Assembly (NCBI RefSeq): GCF_014646135.1
Contig: NZ_BMMW01000001.1
Span: 1,443,570-1,507,569, forward strand
Source: Nocardia camponoti
Lineage (GTDB): Bacteria; Actinomycetota; Actinomycetes; Mycobacteriales; Mycobacteriaceae
Reading direction: 5' to 3'
DNA: 64,000 bases
The position numbers and the translations under genes were made by a program. The notes beneath the pieces are model-generated. The model made no database searches. It was given only the letters and a program-made list of their open reading frames with translations, and was not told where the DNA came from. The first letter of the stretch is position 1. Each line of letters starts with the position of its first letter. Positions 1-10,100 of this stretch are shown here, piece after piece.

Positions 1-390
1 AGTAAAGTAAGTACGCCTGGAAGGATGCTTGAAAACCTGCGACGGGAAACTTCTCTCCACATGGAAGAAGTCATTCACCATCGTCGACACTCGAGCTAAT
101 TCACGACGCTCACTGATAAAGGTCTCGCTCATTCCTATCCTTTGGCCAAATAGTGCCAACTACGGCTGGAGCTTCACCAGCAGCGTGAAGTCGGTTGCGA
201 CGACCATACCGAATTATGCGCAGCCAACCCAGTCCAATAGTCGGCGAATGAGCTCGTTGAGGCTGGAGACATCGGTGGCCTCATGACGTTTCGATATCCG
301 TGTCGGGCCCACGAACGTCGACCAGTTGCAGGTGTAGCACATCGAAGTGCCACAACAGTAGCTGGCCACCGCGACTCAACCAAAGCTGCA
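1..390. other. AT-richer edge region without an intact gene
   Basis: This stretch is visibly richer in A and T than the genes to its right and no convincing full gene is seen. On the minus strand two coding-like pieces lie in different frames: one from about 496 to 281 containing QLWLSRGGQLLLWHFDVL, and one from about 299 to 212 containing SLNELIRRLLDWVGCA before a stop. They could be pieces of one frameshifted gene, but this is inference. Together with the broken frame just to the right this looks like a decayed accessory locus. Confidence 0.35.
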
Positions 391-885
391 CTATCCCTCC
401 CCGCAGGCACCCCTCGGCAATGTCCGACCGATCCTCCTGTAAACGCCGCGCATCCCTGGATTTAATAGCGCACGAGAATAGTTCTGCTCTATCCAACCAA
501 ACTTCACTGCGACAAAGCGGTTCACCGCGGCGGAAAATTCGGGGAAACCTGTTACCGCGACCTGACCCACATAGCTAGCCGAAACAGTCAAACGATCTCT
601 GACTCTAATAAATCGAAGAACGTCATCTGATTCGGGCGAGAGCAGTTCATGCTGGTCTTGATGCTCAAGGCGCTGTACGGCATGGCAAAGCCCCACACAC
701 CAATGGATAAGTGTCATCCAGCCGAATCTTGTACTAAAGTCGCGTCCCTCGATCACCAGCACCACGTCGCCCATAAATGCCCCCTGCACCAGGTCCGGCT
801 CATAAACAGACGTTAGGTCGTCATCCAGCTCAATCCGTCAACCTGAACTCGGATAACCTTTGATATCGAAATCAAGCTCAATCAT
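391..885 (-). pseudogene. Broken small gene of unknown function (in-frame TGA)
   Basis: An ATG at 885 opens a frame reading MIELDFDIKGYPSSG, meets TGA at 838-840, and continues in the same frame with RIELDDDLTSVYEPDLVQG and a further coding-like stretch to the stop at 391. The two sides read as one continuous protein of about 164 residues, so a single nonsense change is the simplest explanation; alternatively translation starts at the GTG at 789 and gives 132 residues. The body (acidic strand, a tryptophan-rich helix around LIHWCVGLCHAVQRL, then a strand-rich half) has the layout of small DUF proteins found near toxin-immunity loci, but I do not recognise the family with certainty. Base composition is unlike the neighbouring genes. 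Confidence 0.4.
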
Positions 886-893
886 CCGGGGCG

Positions 894-1922
894 CTAATCT
901 CGTGTTTCCCGAGTCCATTCCAACAACCGCTCAACCTCCCACGTGTCGATCACCCGCTCGGCGACCACCCCGTGCGCCAAAGCCCGCTCGCACCCGTATC
1001 CCTGCCAGGCTAGCTGGCCCGGGGCGTGGGCGTCGGTGTCGATACTGAAATAGCAATCCATTTCGACGGCAAGGTCGATCAAACGGCCTGGGGGGTCGCG
1101 TCTTTCGGGGCGGGAGTTAATCTCGACCGCTGTTGAGAAGCGGCGGCATGCCTCCAAAACCACCTCGGCGTCGAAACTCGATTCCGGGCGCGTTCCTCGT
1201 GAACCCTCAACCAAACGGCCCGTCATGTGGCCAAGGATGTCGACGTTGGGGTTCGCTACCGCGTACACCATTCGTTTCGTCATCGTCTCGCTGTCCGCGC
1301 GCAGTTTCGAATGCACGCTCGCAACCACGATGTCGAGCTGTTCCAGCAGGTCAGCGTCCTGGTCCAGCGTGCCGTCGTCGAGAATGTCGACTTCGATTCC
1401 AGTGAGAATGCGGAAGGGCGCGAGTTCGGCGTTCAATTCAGCGACCACATCAAGTTGGCGCAATAATCGGTCGCGCGAAAGACCGTTCGCCACGGTCAAG
1501 CGTGGCGAATGATCGGTCAACGCGCAATACTCGTGGCCAAGCATCGCCGCCGTTCGCATCATTTCCTCGATCGGACTTCCGCCGTCCGACCAATTCGAAT
1601 GTGTATGCAAATCCCCGCGCAGCACACCGCGCAACGCATCACCAGCAGGAGCGATAGCCGTTGCCGCAGAACGCAATTCGACCAAATAGTCGGGAACCGC
1701 GCCAGCTACGGCCTGCTCAATTACCGCAGCCGTCTTAGGCCCGATCCCGGCCAACGAACGCCACGAACATGCCTGCGTGTGCGATAAAAGCTCAGCATCA
1801 GAAAGCCCCTGCACAATGTCAGCGGCCTTCCGATACGCCTTCACCCGATGCGTTTCCGCCCGACCCCGCTCAAGCCAAAACCCAATTTCCCGAAGCGCCG
1901 CAACAGGATCCAGGCTTGGCAT
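894..1922 (-). CDS. PHP-domain phosphoesterase, PolX-like without polymerase domain
   Basis: Predicted 342-residue metal-dependent phosphoesterase. Residues 1 to about 90 carry helix-hairpin-helix sequence (LAGIGPKTAAVIEQA) as at the N-terminus of family X polymerases. Residues about 100-330 form a PHP domain with the expected metal ligands: GDLHTHSNWSDG, ALTDHS, GIEVDI, ASVHS, ILGHMTG, EINSRPER and DTDAHA. No polymerase domain is present, so the likely role is hydrolysis of a phosphoester or 3'-phosphate rather than synthesis; the substrate is not known. The ATG lies 6 bases downstream of mutM's stop, so co-transcription with the repair gene mutM is likely. Confidence 0.85.
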   Translation of the reverse strand: MPSLDPVAALREIGFWLERGRAETHRVKAYRKAADIVQGLSDAELLSHTQACSWRSLAGIGPKTAAVIEQAVAGAVPDYLVELRSAATAIAPAGDALRGVLRGDLHTHSNWSDGGSPIEEMMRTAAMLGHEYCALTDHSPRLTVANGLSRDRLLRQLDVVAELNAELAPFRILTGIEVDILDDGTLDQDADLLEQLDIVVASVHSKLRADSETMTKRMVYAVANPNVDILGHMTGRLVEGSRGTRPESSFDAEVVLEACRRFSTAVEINSRPERRDPPGRLIDLAVEMDCYFSIDTDAHAPGQLAWQGYGCERALAHGVVAERVIDTWEVERLLEWTRETRD

Positions 1923-1928
1923 CGCGAA

Positions 1929-2798
1929 TCAGCTCCTCGCCCTACCGCGCGGCCTCGGCTGACAAACCGGGCACGAAAACGACGACCGGTTCATGAATTG
2001 TTCGCGCACCAACGGGGTCCCGCACCGGTCGCACGGTTCGTTCTCCCTGCCATATGCCGCGAGCGACCGCGAGAAATAGCCAGCGTCCCCGTTCACATCG
2101 ACGTAGAGGGCGTCGAAGGAAGTGCCACCAACCGCTAACGCTTCGCTCATCACGGCGGTGACGTCGGCGAGCAGTGCGCGAATAACCGGCCGCGAAAGGT
2201 TGGCGGCAATGCGCGTGCCATGCAACCGCGCACGCCACAGCGCCTCGTCGGCATAAATGTTGCCAATTCCCGAAACCACGGTCTGATCGAGCAAAACCCG
2301 TTTAATCTCAGTGCGTTTCGCGCGAATCGCGTCGACAACAGCGTCGACGTCGAACAGTGGATCGAGTGGGTCGCGCGCGATATGGGCCACCGAATCCGGC
2401 ACCGACGTGCCGTCAACGTCAACCAATTCGCCGAGCGCCCACCCACCGAACGTGCGCTGATCAACAAACCGCAACTCGACCCCATCGCCGAGTCCAGCAC
2501 GAATATGCGCGTGCTTTTCCACCGGCGAATCGCTGGGCCGCACCAGCATTTGCCCGCTCATCCCAAGGTGCACGATGAGCGCGGTGTCCGGCTCATCGAA
2601 CGTGAGCCACAGATACTTGCCGCGCCGCCGCGCGCTGTCGATCCGCAACCCGGCCAACCGACCGGCAAGGTCAGCGGCCCCTTCGAGATGACGCCGCACC
2701 GAACGCGGATGCGTGACGGTGACGGCGTCAATGGAACGACCAACCGCGTGCTCGGCGAGCCCCCGCCGCACTACCTCAACTTCGGGCAGCTCGGGCAC
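1929..2798 (-). CDS. mutM: Formamidopyrimidine-DNA glycosylase
   Basis: Bifunctional DNA glycosylase/AP lyase that removes 8-oxoguanine and formamidopyrimidines in base-excision repair. The 289-residue protein starts MPELPEVE, so the catalytic Pro2 and Glu3 are present; the conserved Lys of RRRGKYLWL is Lys61, and the C-terminal zinc finger has Cys256, Cys259, Cys276 and Cys279 with the DNA-binding stretch FMNRSSF between them. It lies 3 bases after rnc in an apparent operon rpmF-rnc-mutM. In mycobacteria smc and ftsY follow this gene; here the PHP gene follows instead. Confidence 0.97.
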   Translation of the reverse strand: MPELPEVEVVRRGLAEHAVGRSIDAVTVTHPRSVRRHLEGAADLAGRLAGLRIDSARRRGKYLWLTFDEPDTALIVHLGMSGQMLVRPSDSPVEKHAHIRAGLGDGVELRFVDQRTFGGWALGELVDVDGTSVPDSVAHIARDPLDPLFDVDAVVDAIRAKRTEIKRVLLDQTVVSGIGNIYADEALWRARLHGTRIAANLSRPVIRALLADVTAVMSEALAVGGTSFDALYVDVNGDAGYFSRSLAAYGRENEPCDRCGTPLVREQFMNRSSFSCPVCQPRPRGRARS

Positions 2799-2801
2799 GA
2801 G

Positions 2802-3554
2802 TCAGGCTTCGGATGAGTCGGAATCAGCGGGAGCTTCGGAATCGGCAGCCAACTTGCGGTACGCGGCACCGGCCGCCTTCTGCTCGGCTTCCTTCTTGGA
2901 CCGGCCAACACCCTGGCCGTAGCCGTCGCCCGCGATAACCGCGGTGGCGGTGAATTCTTTGTTGTGATCGGGGCCCGTCGAGGTGATCTCGTAATTGGGC
3001 ACACCAAGACCGCGCTCGGCGGTGAGTTCTTGCAGGCTGGTTTTGTAGTCGAGCCCGGCACCCATGCGGGGACCGCGATCGAGCAACTCAGCGAACAGTC
3101 GAAGCACAACTTCGCGCGCGACGTCGATGCCGTGCTCAAGGTGCACAGCACCAAGCAGCGACTCCATGCCGTCGGCAAGAATGCTTGGCTTGTTGCGGCC
3201 GCCGGTGAGCTCTTCGCCCTTACCGAGCAGCAAATGGGGACCGAGACCAGCTTCACCGAGACCGCGAGCGACTTCGGCGAGCGCGTGCATGTTCACCACG
3301 CTGGCGCGCAGCTTCGCGAGTTCACCCTCGGACTTCTCCGGGTGCTCGGTGTAGAGGCGTTCGGTGATGGAAAGGCCGAGCACCGAGTCCCCGAGGAATT
3401 CGAGGCGCTCGTTGGTCGGCAGGCCGCCGTTCTCGTACGCGTACGACCGGTGCGTCAGCGCTAGGCGCAGCAGCTCCGGTCGTACGTCGACACCGAGGGC
3501 GGTGAGCAGGTCGGTGTGATCCACCGACCCAGCTTCTTCGTCTTTGACGGTCAC
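2802..3554 (-). CDS. rnc: Ribonuclease III
   Basis: Double-stranded RNA endonuclease for rRNA maturation and RNA decay. With the chosen GTG the protein has 250 residues: the RNase III signature [12 protein letters not shown] at about 48-59, a second acidic site in [11 protein letters not shown], and a C-terminal double-stranded RNA-binding domain ([14 protein letters not shown] to [13 protein letters not shown]). The open frame runs further upstream inside rpmF, so the GTG at 3554, 14 bases after the rpmF stop, was preferred; a second GTG at 3524 is also possible. Operon position between rpmF and mutM matches mycobacterial order. Confidence 0.95.
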   Translation of the reverse strand: MTVKDEEAGSVDHTDLLTALGVDVRPELLRLALTHRSYAYENGGLPTNERLEFLGDSVLGLSITERLYTEHPEKSEGELAKLRASVVNMHALAEVARGLGEAGLGPHLLLGKGEELTGGRNKPSILADGMESLLGAVHLEHGIDVAREVVLRLFAELLDRGPRMGAGLDYKTSLQELTAERGLGVPNYEITSTGPDHNKEFTATAVIAGDGYGQGVGRSKKEAEQKAAGAAYRKLAADSEAPADSDSSEA

Positions 3555-3568
3555 GTCGTTAAGACAGA

Positions 3569-3751
3569 TCAGACAGCAGAGGTGACCTGGCGGCCCTTGT
3601 AGGTGCCGCAGCTCGGGCACGCGATGTGCGGGAGGGTCTTCTCACCGCAAGCGCGGTTCGGGCAGGTGACCAGCGTGGGGGCGCTAGCCTTCCACTGGCT
3701 GCGACGGGCATGAGTGTTGGAACGCGACATCCGGCGCTTGGGAACAGCCAC
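3569..3751 (-). CDS. rpmF: 50S ribosomal protein L32
   Basis: Sixty-residue L32 of the large ribosomal subunit. It begins [20 protein letters not shown], the usual L32 opening, and carries a zinc ribbon of the form CPNRAC ... CPSC, so this is the zinc-binding version. It sits 2 bases downstream of the DUF177 gene, the standard bacterial DUF177-rpmF pairing, and is followed by rnc. Confidence 0.98.
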   Translation of the reverse strand: MAVPKRRMSRSNTHARRSQWKASAPTLVTCPNRACGEKTLPHIACPSCGTYKGRQVTSAV

Positions 3752-3753
3752 GG

Positions 3754-4443
3754 CTACTTCTCCTCTAGGTTTTCGCTGCGCGACTCAGCATCGTCGGATG
3801 CTGAAGCAGCGGGGTGGTTCGGATTGGTGGAACCCTCAGCGGGGTCGCCGGTACCAGGCGCATCGGAGCCGAAGCTCGCCAATTTCGCCCAGCGAGGGTC
3901 CAGTATCTCATGCCCGTGATCAGAACCCGCAATCGCCATCCGCACCCCACACTCCGGGCAGAGCCCAGCGCAGTCGGGAGTGCAGAGCGGCTGGAGCGGA
4001 AGCTCAAGCCCAATGGCGTCGAGGATCACCGGTTCGAGGTCGATCAGGTCATCGACCATCCGATAGGCCTCGTCGTCGGTGGTTGTTTGCTCGGTGGTGC
4101 TGTCGGGATACGCGAACAGCTCCGTGAGATGGATATCAACGTGATCGGTGAACGGTTCGAGGCAGCGCGAGCACTCCCCCGCCGTCGGGCCCGATGCCGT
4201 GCCGGTGACCAGCACGCCTTCGGAAACCGCCTGCAACTGCAGGTCAAGCTCCACCTCGGCGTTAGCCGGGATGGCGATCAGGTCGAGACCCAAGCGCTCG
4301 TGCTCGGTGGCCGTGCGATGCAGCTCCCGCATAGTGCCAGGCCTGCGGCCGAAACTGCGGACATCCAGCACAAAACCCGCGTCGGACACTGGACCGTTGT
4401 TGGTCGAGCGCTGACGCGATGGTGAACCGGAACCGGCGGACAT
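3754..4443 (-). CDS. YceD/DUF177 family protein
   Basis: Member of the DUF177 (YceD) family, which accompanies rpmF across bacteria and is linked to 23S rRNA or ribosome maturation in other species; the biochemical role is unsettled. The protein has about 229 residues. Visible features are the central [10 protein letters not shown] motif and a second cysteine cluster [14 protein letters not shown], both typical of the family. The C-terminal 40 residues are acidic and low in complexity. Start: ATG at 4443 preferred; a GTG immediately before it (4446) is in frame. Immediately upstream of rpmF, so translational coupling is likely. Confidence 0.9.
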   Translation of the reverse strand: MSAGSGSPSRQRSTNNGPVSDAGFVLDVRSFGRRPGTMRELHRTATEHERLGLDLIAIPANAEVELDLQLQAVSEGVLVTGTASGPTAGECSRCLEPFTDHVDIHLTELFAYPDSTTEQTTTDDEAYRMVDDLIDLEPVILDAIGLELPLQPLCTPDCAGLCPECGVRMAIAGSDHGHEILDPRWAKLASFGSDAPGTGDPAEGSTNPNHPAASASDDAESRSENLEEK

Positions 4444-4525
4444 CACTGACTCACTTCATTCGAGGGATCGTGGGCAACCAGTCAACAGTACGCAAACCAG
4501 CGCGCGATCTCAAAACGCGCTCGGT

Positions 4526-5317
4526 TTAGCGACGGTGTTCGGCCGCGTATTCGCGCGAATCCGGGTAGTCGGGGTATTCCGGCTGGCCAGCGGCCCGCAT
4601 CTGCTGCCGTCCGCGCGTGATCGTGCGACGGGTTGAGTTGAGCGTTTCCTCGACTTGCGCGAGTCGGCTACCGAATTCGGCCATGTGCTCGTCGACGTAG
4701 GCGTCGCATTCGGCGCGCACGCGGTCGGCTTCGGCTTGCGCTTCGTCGACGAGGCGCGCTGCTTCGGCGTGCGAGACGCGAACGACCTCAGTTTGGGCGA
4801 CCAAGCGGGCCTGCTCGGCTTCGCCGTCGGCGATCGCGCGGGCGTACGACGCCTTGCCGGCCTCAATCGCCCGATCGGCGTCGATACGCGCGCGACCGGT
4901 GAGTTCGTCGTATTCGGCGTTGCCGTCGGCGATGATCTGGTCGGCTTCGGCTTGTGCCGCGGTGACGAGCCGGTCGGCGTGCGCGGTCGCTTCGGCGACC
5001 ATGCGGTCGGCGTGAGCCTTGGCTTCGGAAAGGATGCGGTCGGCTTCGGCGCGCGAACCTTCGAGCGTGGCGCGTGCCTTCTCATTCGCCGACGTGACGG
5101 TTGCCTCAGCCCCGCTACGTGCGTCGCCGACGATCTTGTCGCGGTGATCGAGGACGTCCTGGGCGTCGTCGAGTTCGCCCGGTAGCGCGTCGCGCACGTC
5201 GTCGAGCAACTCAAGGACATCGCCGCGCGGGACAATGCAGCTGCGCGTTGGCGGAATGCCGCGCGCCTCCTCCACGATGGCGACCAATTCGTCGAGCGCT
5301 TCGAATACGCGATACAT
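4526..5317 (-). CDS. sepIVA: DivIVA-like septation protein
   Basis: Homologue of mycobacterial SepIVA (Rv2927c), a DivIVA-domain protein needed for septation and linked to late peptidoglycan precursor enzymes. The 263-residue protein starts MYRVFEALDELVAIVEEARG, the conserved N-terminus of the family, followed from about residue 60 to 230 by a long alanine/glutamate-rich coiled coil with repeated AEADR-type heptads, and a basic tail. The ATG at 5317 has AGGAGG 9 bases upstream; a GTG two codons earlier is closer to that site and less likely. Its place beside DUF177-rpmF-rnc-mutM matches mycobacteria. Confidence 0.9.
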   Translation of the reverse strand: MYRVFEALDELVAIVEEARGIPPTRSCIVPRGDVLELLDDVRDALPGELDDAQDVLDHRDKIVGDARSGAEATVTSANEKARATLEGSRAEADRILSEAKAHADRMVAEATAHADRLVTAAQAEADQIIADGNAEYDELTGRARIDADRAIEAGKASYARAIADGEAEQARLVAQTEVVRVSHAEAARLVDEAQAEADRVRAECDAYVDEHMAEFGSRLAQVEETLNSTRRTITRGRQQMRAAGQPEYPDYPDSREYAAEHRR

Positions 5318-5546
5318 GCTCACTACCCTCCTGCTGCCTCACGGCGAAAACGCGCGCCGTCACCAAGTGTGCCCTTCGTCACCCACTCTGCCGAACGACG
5401 GGCCGGTGTGTCGCCAGAGTGTCTCGCATCCCACAAAAAAAGAAGTGGAGTACCGCCCTCCGCTTCGGCTACCATCGGTAGGCACGACATCGTGGTCGGC
5501 CAGACATACGCGAGTGTGTTTGTCGCTGGAGGAGTTCGGAGTCGCC

Positions 5547-6086
5547 ATGACTTTGTTAGATATGCCGAGATCACCGTCGGCCCCTCTCGCGAACGCGTTC
5601 AACGCATGGACCGGCCCGTTTCCCGTCATCGCTCCGCTCCCCGCAATCGCTCCGCCCCGCAGAACCACTCCGGCCGACCCGAACCGCGTCCTCACCTATT
5701 TGCGTGCCGACAGCGCGTTCCCGCAGCTCATCCGCTTCGCCCTCGTTGGCGGGACCAGCAATATCGCCTACGTTCTGCTGTTTTTCGCGATCGGTGGCAT
5801 TGGCCCGCTTGTCGCGAATGTTGTTGGGTCGCTTGTGAGCACGGTGATCGCGAACGAACTGCATCGCCAACTCACCTTCCACGCCGCCGACCGCGTTGGC
5901 TGGTTTACCGCCCAATGGGAAGGCGGCGGACTCGCGCTGATCGGCTTGATCGTGACGACCGCTGGGCTCGCCGGGCTCGACCTTTACGCGCCAAGCCTCG
6001 GCAACAGCGCCCAAGCGTTAGCCGTGCTCGCGATTACCGCGGTGGTAGGGGGCTTACGCTTTCTCGCCCTCCGGGGACTGTTCTAG
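5547..6086 (+). CDS. GtrA-like membrane protein
   Basis: Predicted 179-residue membrane protein of the GtrA/DPMS family, whose members take part in moving polyprenyl-linked sugars in cell-surface polysaccharide or arabinogalactan assembly. After a proline-rich cytosolic leader of about 50 residues come [21 protein letters not shown] (start of the domain) and about four hydrophobic segments, ending [11 protein letters not shown]. The chosen ATG has GGAG 5 bases upstream; an earlier in-frame start at 5235 would overlap sepIVA and is unlikely. It is divergent from sepIVA and overlaps the coaD stop by 4 bases tail to tail. Confidence 0.85.
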   Translation: MTLLDMPRSPSAPLANAFNAWTGPFPVIAPLPAIAPPRRTTPADPNRVLTYLRADSAFPQLIRFALVGGTSNIAYVLLFFAIGGIGPLVANVVGSLVSTVIANELHRQLTFHAADRVGWFTAQWEGGGLALIGLIVTTAGLAGLDLYAPSLGNSAQALAVLAITAVVGGLRFLALRGLF

Positions 6087-6571
6087 CCCTGTTTGCGTTC
6101 GGCGATGCGGTCGAGCAACGCCTTGTGGACGGCGGGCGGGAGCATGTCGCTTACGTCGCCGCCGTAGGCAGCGACTTCCTTGACCAGTGAGCTAGACAGG
6201 AAGCTCAGCGACGGGTTGGTCGCGATGAAGAACGTGTCGACGCCAGCGAGCTTGTGGTTCATCTGCGCCATTTGCAGTTCGTAACCGAAATCGCCAGCGT
6301 CACGCAGACCCTTGACGATCGCGCCGACGTTTTCCTGCTTCGCGAAATCGACAAGCAGGCCCTGCCATGACGCGACACGCACGTTGGGCAGATCCGCGAC
6401 CGACTCGCGCAACAGCTCCATCCGCTCATCGACGGTGAACATGCCCTGCTTCTTCGGGTTCACCATCACCGTGATGATGACCTCGTCGAATTGCGCTGCG
6501 GCGCGGGCGAATACGTCGATGTGACCGTTGGTCACCGGGTCAAACGAACCTGGGCACAGTGCGGCAGCCAT
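6083..6571 (-). CDS. coaD: Phosphopantetheine adenylyltransferase
   Basis: Catalyses ATP-dependent adenylation of 4'-phosphopantetheine to dephospho-CoA, the penultimate CoA step. The 162-residue protein opens [17 protein letters not shown] with the nucleotidyltransferase [10 protein letters not shown] motif at about 8-17 and has the family's later motif [16 protein letters not shown]. Located 3 bases downstream of rsmD, the usual rsmD-coaD pair. Confidence 0.97.
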   Translation of the reverse strand: MAAALCPGSFDPVTNGHIDVFARAAAQFDEVIITVMVNPKKQGMFTVDERMELLRESVADLPNVRVASWQGLLVDFAKQENVGAIVKGLRDAGDFGYELQMAQMNHKLAGVDTFFIATNPSLSFLSSSLVKEVAAYGGDVSDMLPPAVHKALLDRIAERKQG

Positions 6572-6574
6572 GCG

Positions 6575-7138
6575 TCAGACGCTAGCACCGTAGGTGGCGA
6601 GCTCGATTCGCGTCTCCCCGTACTTGCGTGGCTTGAGCGCGGAATACCCTGCGGGCCAAACGATTTCGGGCGAACGGACCGAACGCTCGACGATCACGAG
6701 CGCGTCGTCGGCGAGCCAGTTGTTGGTGGCGAGCGCGGCGAGGTCGCTGATGACGGTTTCGGTGTCGACGTCATAGGGCGGGTCGGAGAAGACAAGGTCG
6801 ATGTCGCCGCTGCCCGACTGAGCGAGCACGGTCCCGACGGGCGCGACCCGAATTTGCGCGCCCGGCAGCCCGAGCTCGGCGATATTCGCGCGAACGACAC
6901 CAGCCGCCGTGCGGTCCGACTCGACCAGCAACACCGATTCCGCGCCGCGCGACAGTGCCTCAAGGCCGAGTGCGCCCGAGCCCGCGTACAGGTCGAGTAC
7001 GCGAGCGCCGTCGAGGCCAAAGCGCGCGTCGATGGTGCTGAACAGCGCCTCACGCACTCGATCGGACGTGGGTCGCGTACCGGCGGGCGGCACCTTCAAG
7101 CGCCGCCCGCCCGCTACGCCCGCGACGATGCGCGTCAT
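6575..7138 (-). CDS. rsmD: 16S rRNA (guanine(966)-N(2))-methyltransferase
   Basis: SAM-dependent methyltransferase for G966 of 16S rRNA. The 187-residue protein shows the SAM motif LDLYAGSGALGLEALSRGA (about 49-67) and the catalytic DPPY at 119-122, and starts TRIVAGVAGGRRLKVP as usual. Its start overlaps the pyc stop by 4 bases (ATGA), so it is translationally coupled to pyc, and coaD follows after 3 bases: pyc-rsmD-coaD operon as in mycobacteria. Confidence 0.95.
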   Translation of the reverse strand: MTRIVAGVAGGRRLKVPPAGTRPTSDRVREALFSTIDARFGLDGARVLDLYAGSGALGLEALSRGAESVLLVESDRTAAGVVRANIAELGLPGAQIRVAPVGTVLAQSGSGDIDLVFSDPPYDVDTETVISDLAALATNNWLADDALVIVERSVRSPEIVWPAGYSALKPRKYGETRIELATYGASV

Positions 7139-10100
7139 TCGGAATCGCGCGTGACCAACTCGACGAGCAGGTCACCGCCCTCAACCTGGGCCACCTTCGC
7201 CGTTGCGATCCGGCCGACAACGCCAGCGCGCGGGGCGGTGATCGCCGCTTCCATTTTCATGGCCTCAATTGTGCCAATGGTGTCGCCCGCGCTGATCTCG
7301 TCACCCTCCGAAACCGCGACGGTGACCACACCTGCGAACGGTGCCGCGATGTGACCGGGGTTGGTTTTGTCGGCCTTCTCTGCGGCAGGGACCTCGGAGG
7401 CGACCGAACGGTCACGCACCGCGACCGGCCGCAATTGGCCGTTCATGATGGCCATGACCGTGCGCATGCCCTTTTCGTCCGGCTCGGAAATCGCTTCGAG
7501 CCCGATGAGCAGCGTGACGCCCTTCTCCAACTGCACGCGGTGTTCCTCACCGCGACGCAGCCCGTAGAAGAACTGGTTTTCCGACAGGCCGGTCGTGTCG
7601 CCGTACTTGTCGCGATGCGCTTCGAACTCCGCCGTCGGGCCGGGGAAGAGCAGGCGGTTGAGCGTGGCGCGGGTTTGATGCGACGTGCCGTTGAGCCCGT
7701 CTTCGTCGGCCTGGGTCAGCGGGACCACCGGCTTGGGCTCGGCCCGGCCCGCCAGCGCGCGCGTGCGGAACGGTTCGGGCCAACCACCGGCCGGGGTGCC
7801 AAGCTCGCCACGCAGGAACCCGACGACCGAGTCAGGCAGGTCGTAGCGGCCAGGGTCGGCGGCGAAGTCGTCGACGCTGACGCCCGCGCCAACGAGTGCG
7901 AGCGCGAGGTCACCAACGACCTTCGACGACGGCGTGACCTTGATCAGGCGACCAAGCAGCCGGTCGGCGGCGGCGTAGCGCGCCTCAACCTCTTCGAACC
8001 GGTCACCGAGACCGAGCGCGATCGCCTGCTGACGCAGGTTCGACAGCTGACCGCCGGGGATCTCGTGGGTGTACACGCGACCGGTCGGCGCGGGCAGACC
8101 CGACTCGAACGGCGCGTAGACCTTGCGCAGCGCCTCCCAATACGGTTCAAGGTCACAGACATTCGCGAGATTGAGGCCGGTGTCGCGGTCGGTGTGTGCG
8201 GTGGCGGCGACGATCGCCGACAGCGCGGGCTGAGACGTCGTGCCCGCCATCGCGGCCGACGCACCGTCGACGGCATCGGCACCGGCCTGCCATGCGGCGA
8301 GGTAAGTCGCGAGCTGGCCGCCCGGGGTGTCATGGGTGTGGACATGGACGGGCAGGTCGAAGTTACTGCGAAGGGCCGTAACGAGTTTCGCGGCGGCCGG
8401 TGCGCGCAGCAGCCCGGCCATGTCCTTGATCGCGAGCACGTGCGCGCCCGCATCGACGATCTGTTCGGCGAGCTTGAGGTAGTAGTCGAGCGTGTAGAGC
8501 GACTCGTCGGGGTTCATCAGGTCGCCGGTGTAGGACAGCGCGACTTCGGCGATGGCCGTTCCGGTTTCGCGCACCGCGTCGATGGCTGGGCGCATCTGGT
8601 CGACGTTGTTGAGCGCGTCGAAGATCCGGAAGATGTCGATACCGGTCGCGGTAGCTTCGGAAACGAAAGCGCGCGTGACCTTTTCGGGGTACGGCGTGTA
8701 GCCGACGGTGTTGCGCCCACGCAGCAGCATCTGCAAACAGATGTTCGGCACCGCTTCCCGCAACGCGGCGAGGCGCTCCCACGGGTCCTCATGCAAAAAG
8801 CGAAGGGCCACATCGTAAGTGGCGCCGCCCCACGCTTCGATCGACAGCAGTTCGGGGGTCAGGCGCGCGACATGCCCTGCGACACCGAGCAACCCGGTGG
8901 TGCGCACGCGAGTGGCGAGCAGCGACTGGTGCGCGTCGCGGAAGGTGGTGTCGGTGACGCCGAGCGCCTTCTGCTCACGCAACGCACGCGCGAAACCCTC
9001 AGGGCCAAGCGCTAATAGACGCTGACGCGACCCGTCCGGCGGCGGCAGCGTGAGGTCGATCTTGGGCAGCTTGTCGGCCGGGTACACCTTCGTCGGACGT
9101 TCGCCGTTGGGCTTGTTGACGGTGACGTCGGCGAGATAGGTGAGGATTTTGGTGCCACGGTCCGCCGAACCACGCGAGGTGAGCAGTTCGGGACGTTCGT
9201 CGATGAAGCTCGTCGTCACGCGACCCGCTTGGAAATCGGAGTCGTCGAGCACCGAAAGCAAGAACGGGATGTTGGTCGTGACGCCACGAATGCGGAACTC
9301 GGCAAGCGCGCGACGGGCGCGGGCGGCGGCCGCGGGCAGGTCGCGACCACGGCAGGTGAGCTTGACCAGCATCGAGTCGAAGTACGCGCCGATCTCCGCG
9401 CCCAGGTTCGCGCCGCCGTCGAGGCGGATGCCAGCGCCGCCGGGCGTGCGATAAGCGGTGATGCGGCCGGTGTCGGGGCGGAAGCCGTTGGCCGGGTCTT
9501 CGGTAGTGATGCGGCACTGCAACGCGGCACCACGAATGCTCACCGTTTCCTGGCTCAAGCCAAGGTCAGCGAGGGTTTCGCCAGCCGCGATACGCAGCTG
9601 CGCCTGCACGAGGTCGACGTCGGTGATTTCCTCGGTGACGGTGTGTTCGACCTGGATGCGCGGGTTCATCTCGATGAAGACGTGCTTGCCACGCTCGTCG
9701 AGCAGAAACTCGACGGTGCCCGCGTTGGAGTAGCCGATCTGGCGGGCGAACGCGACGGCGTCGGCGCAGATGCGATCGCGCAGCTCGGGATCGAGGTTGG
9801 GCGCGGGCGCGAGTTCGATGACCTTCTGATGACGACGTTGCAGCGAACAGTCGCGTTCGAACAGGTGCATGACGTTGCCGTGCTGGTCAGCGAGGATCTG
9901 CACCTCGATGTGGCGCGGGTTGACAACGGCCTGCTCAAGGAACACCGTCGGGTCGCCGAAGGCCGACTCGGCCTCACGCGATGCGGCCTCGATCGACTCG
10001 CGCAACAGCTCCGGGGTTTCCACCCGCCGCATGCCACGACCACCACCGCCAGCGACGGCTTTCACGAAGACCGGGAAGTCGAATTCGGTTGCGGCACTGA

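Noticed and set aside
838..840. TGA as a selenocysteine codon
   Set aside because: No hairpin resembling a SECIS is seen just downstream and the surrounding sequence is not a known selenoprotein; a nonsense mutation or a later start is simpler.
7351..9015. Long plus-strand frame (554 codons) opposite pyc
   Set aside because: It lies antisense to the well-supported pyc gene and its arginine/glycine-rich translation is a by-product of GC-rich third positions.
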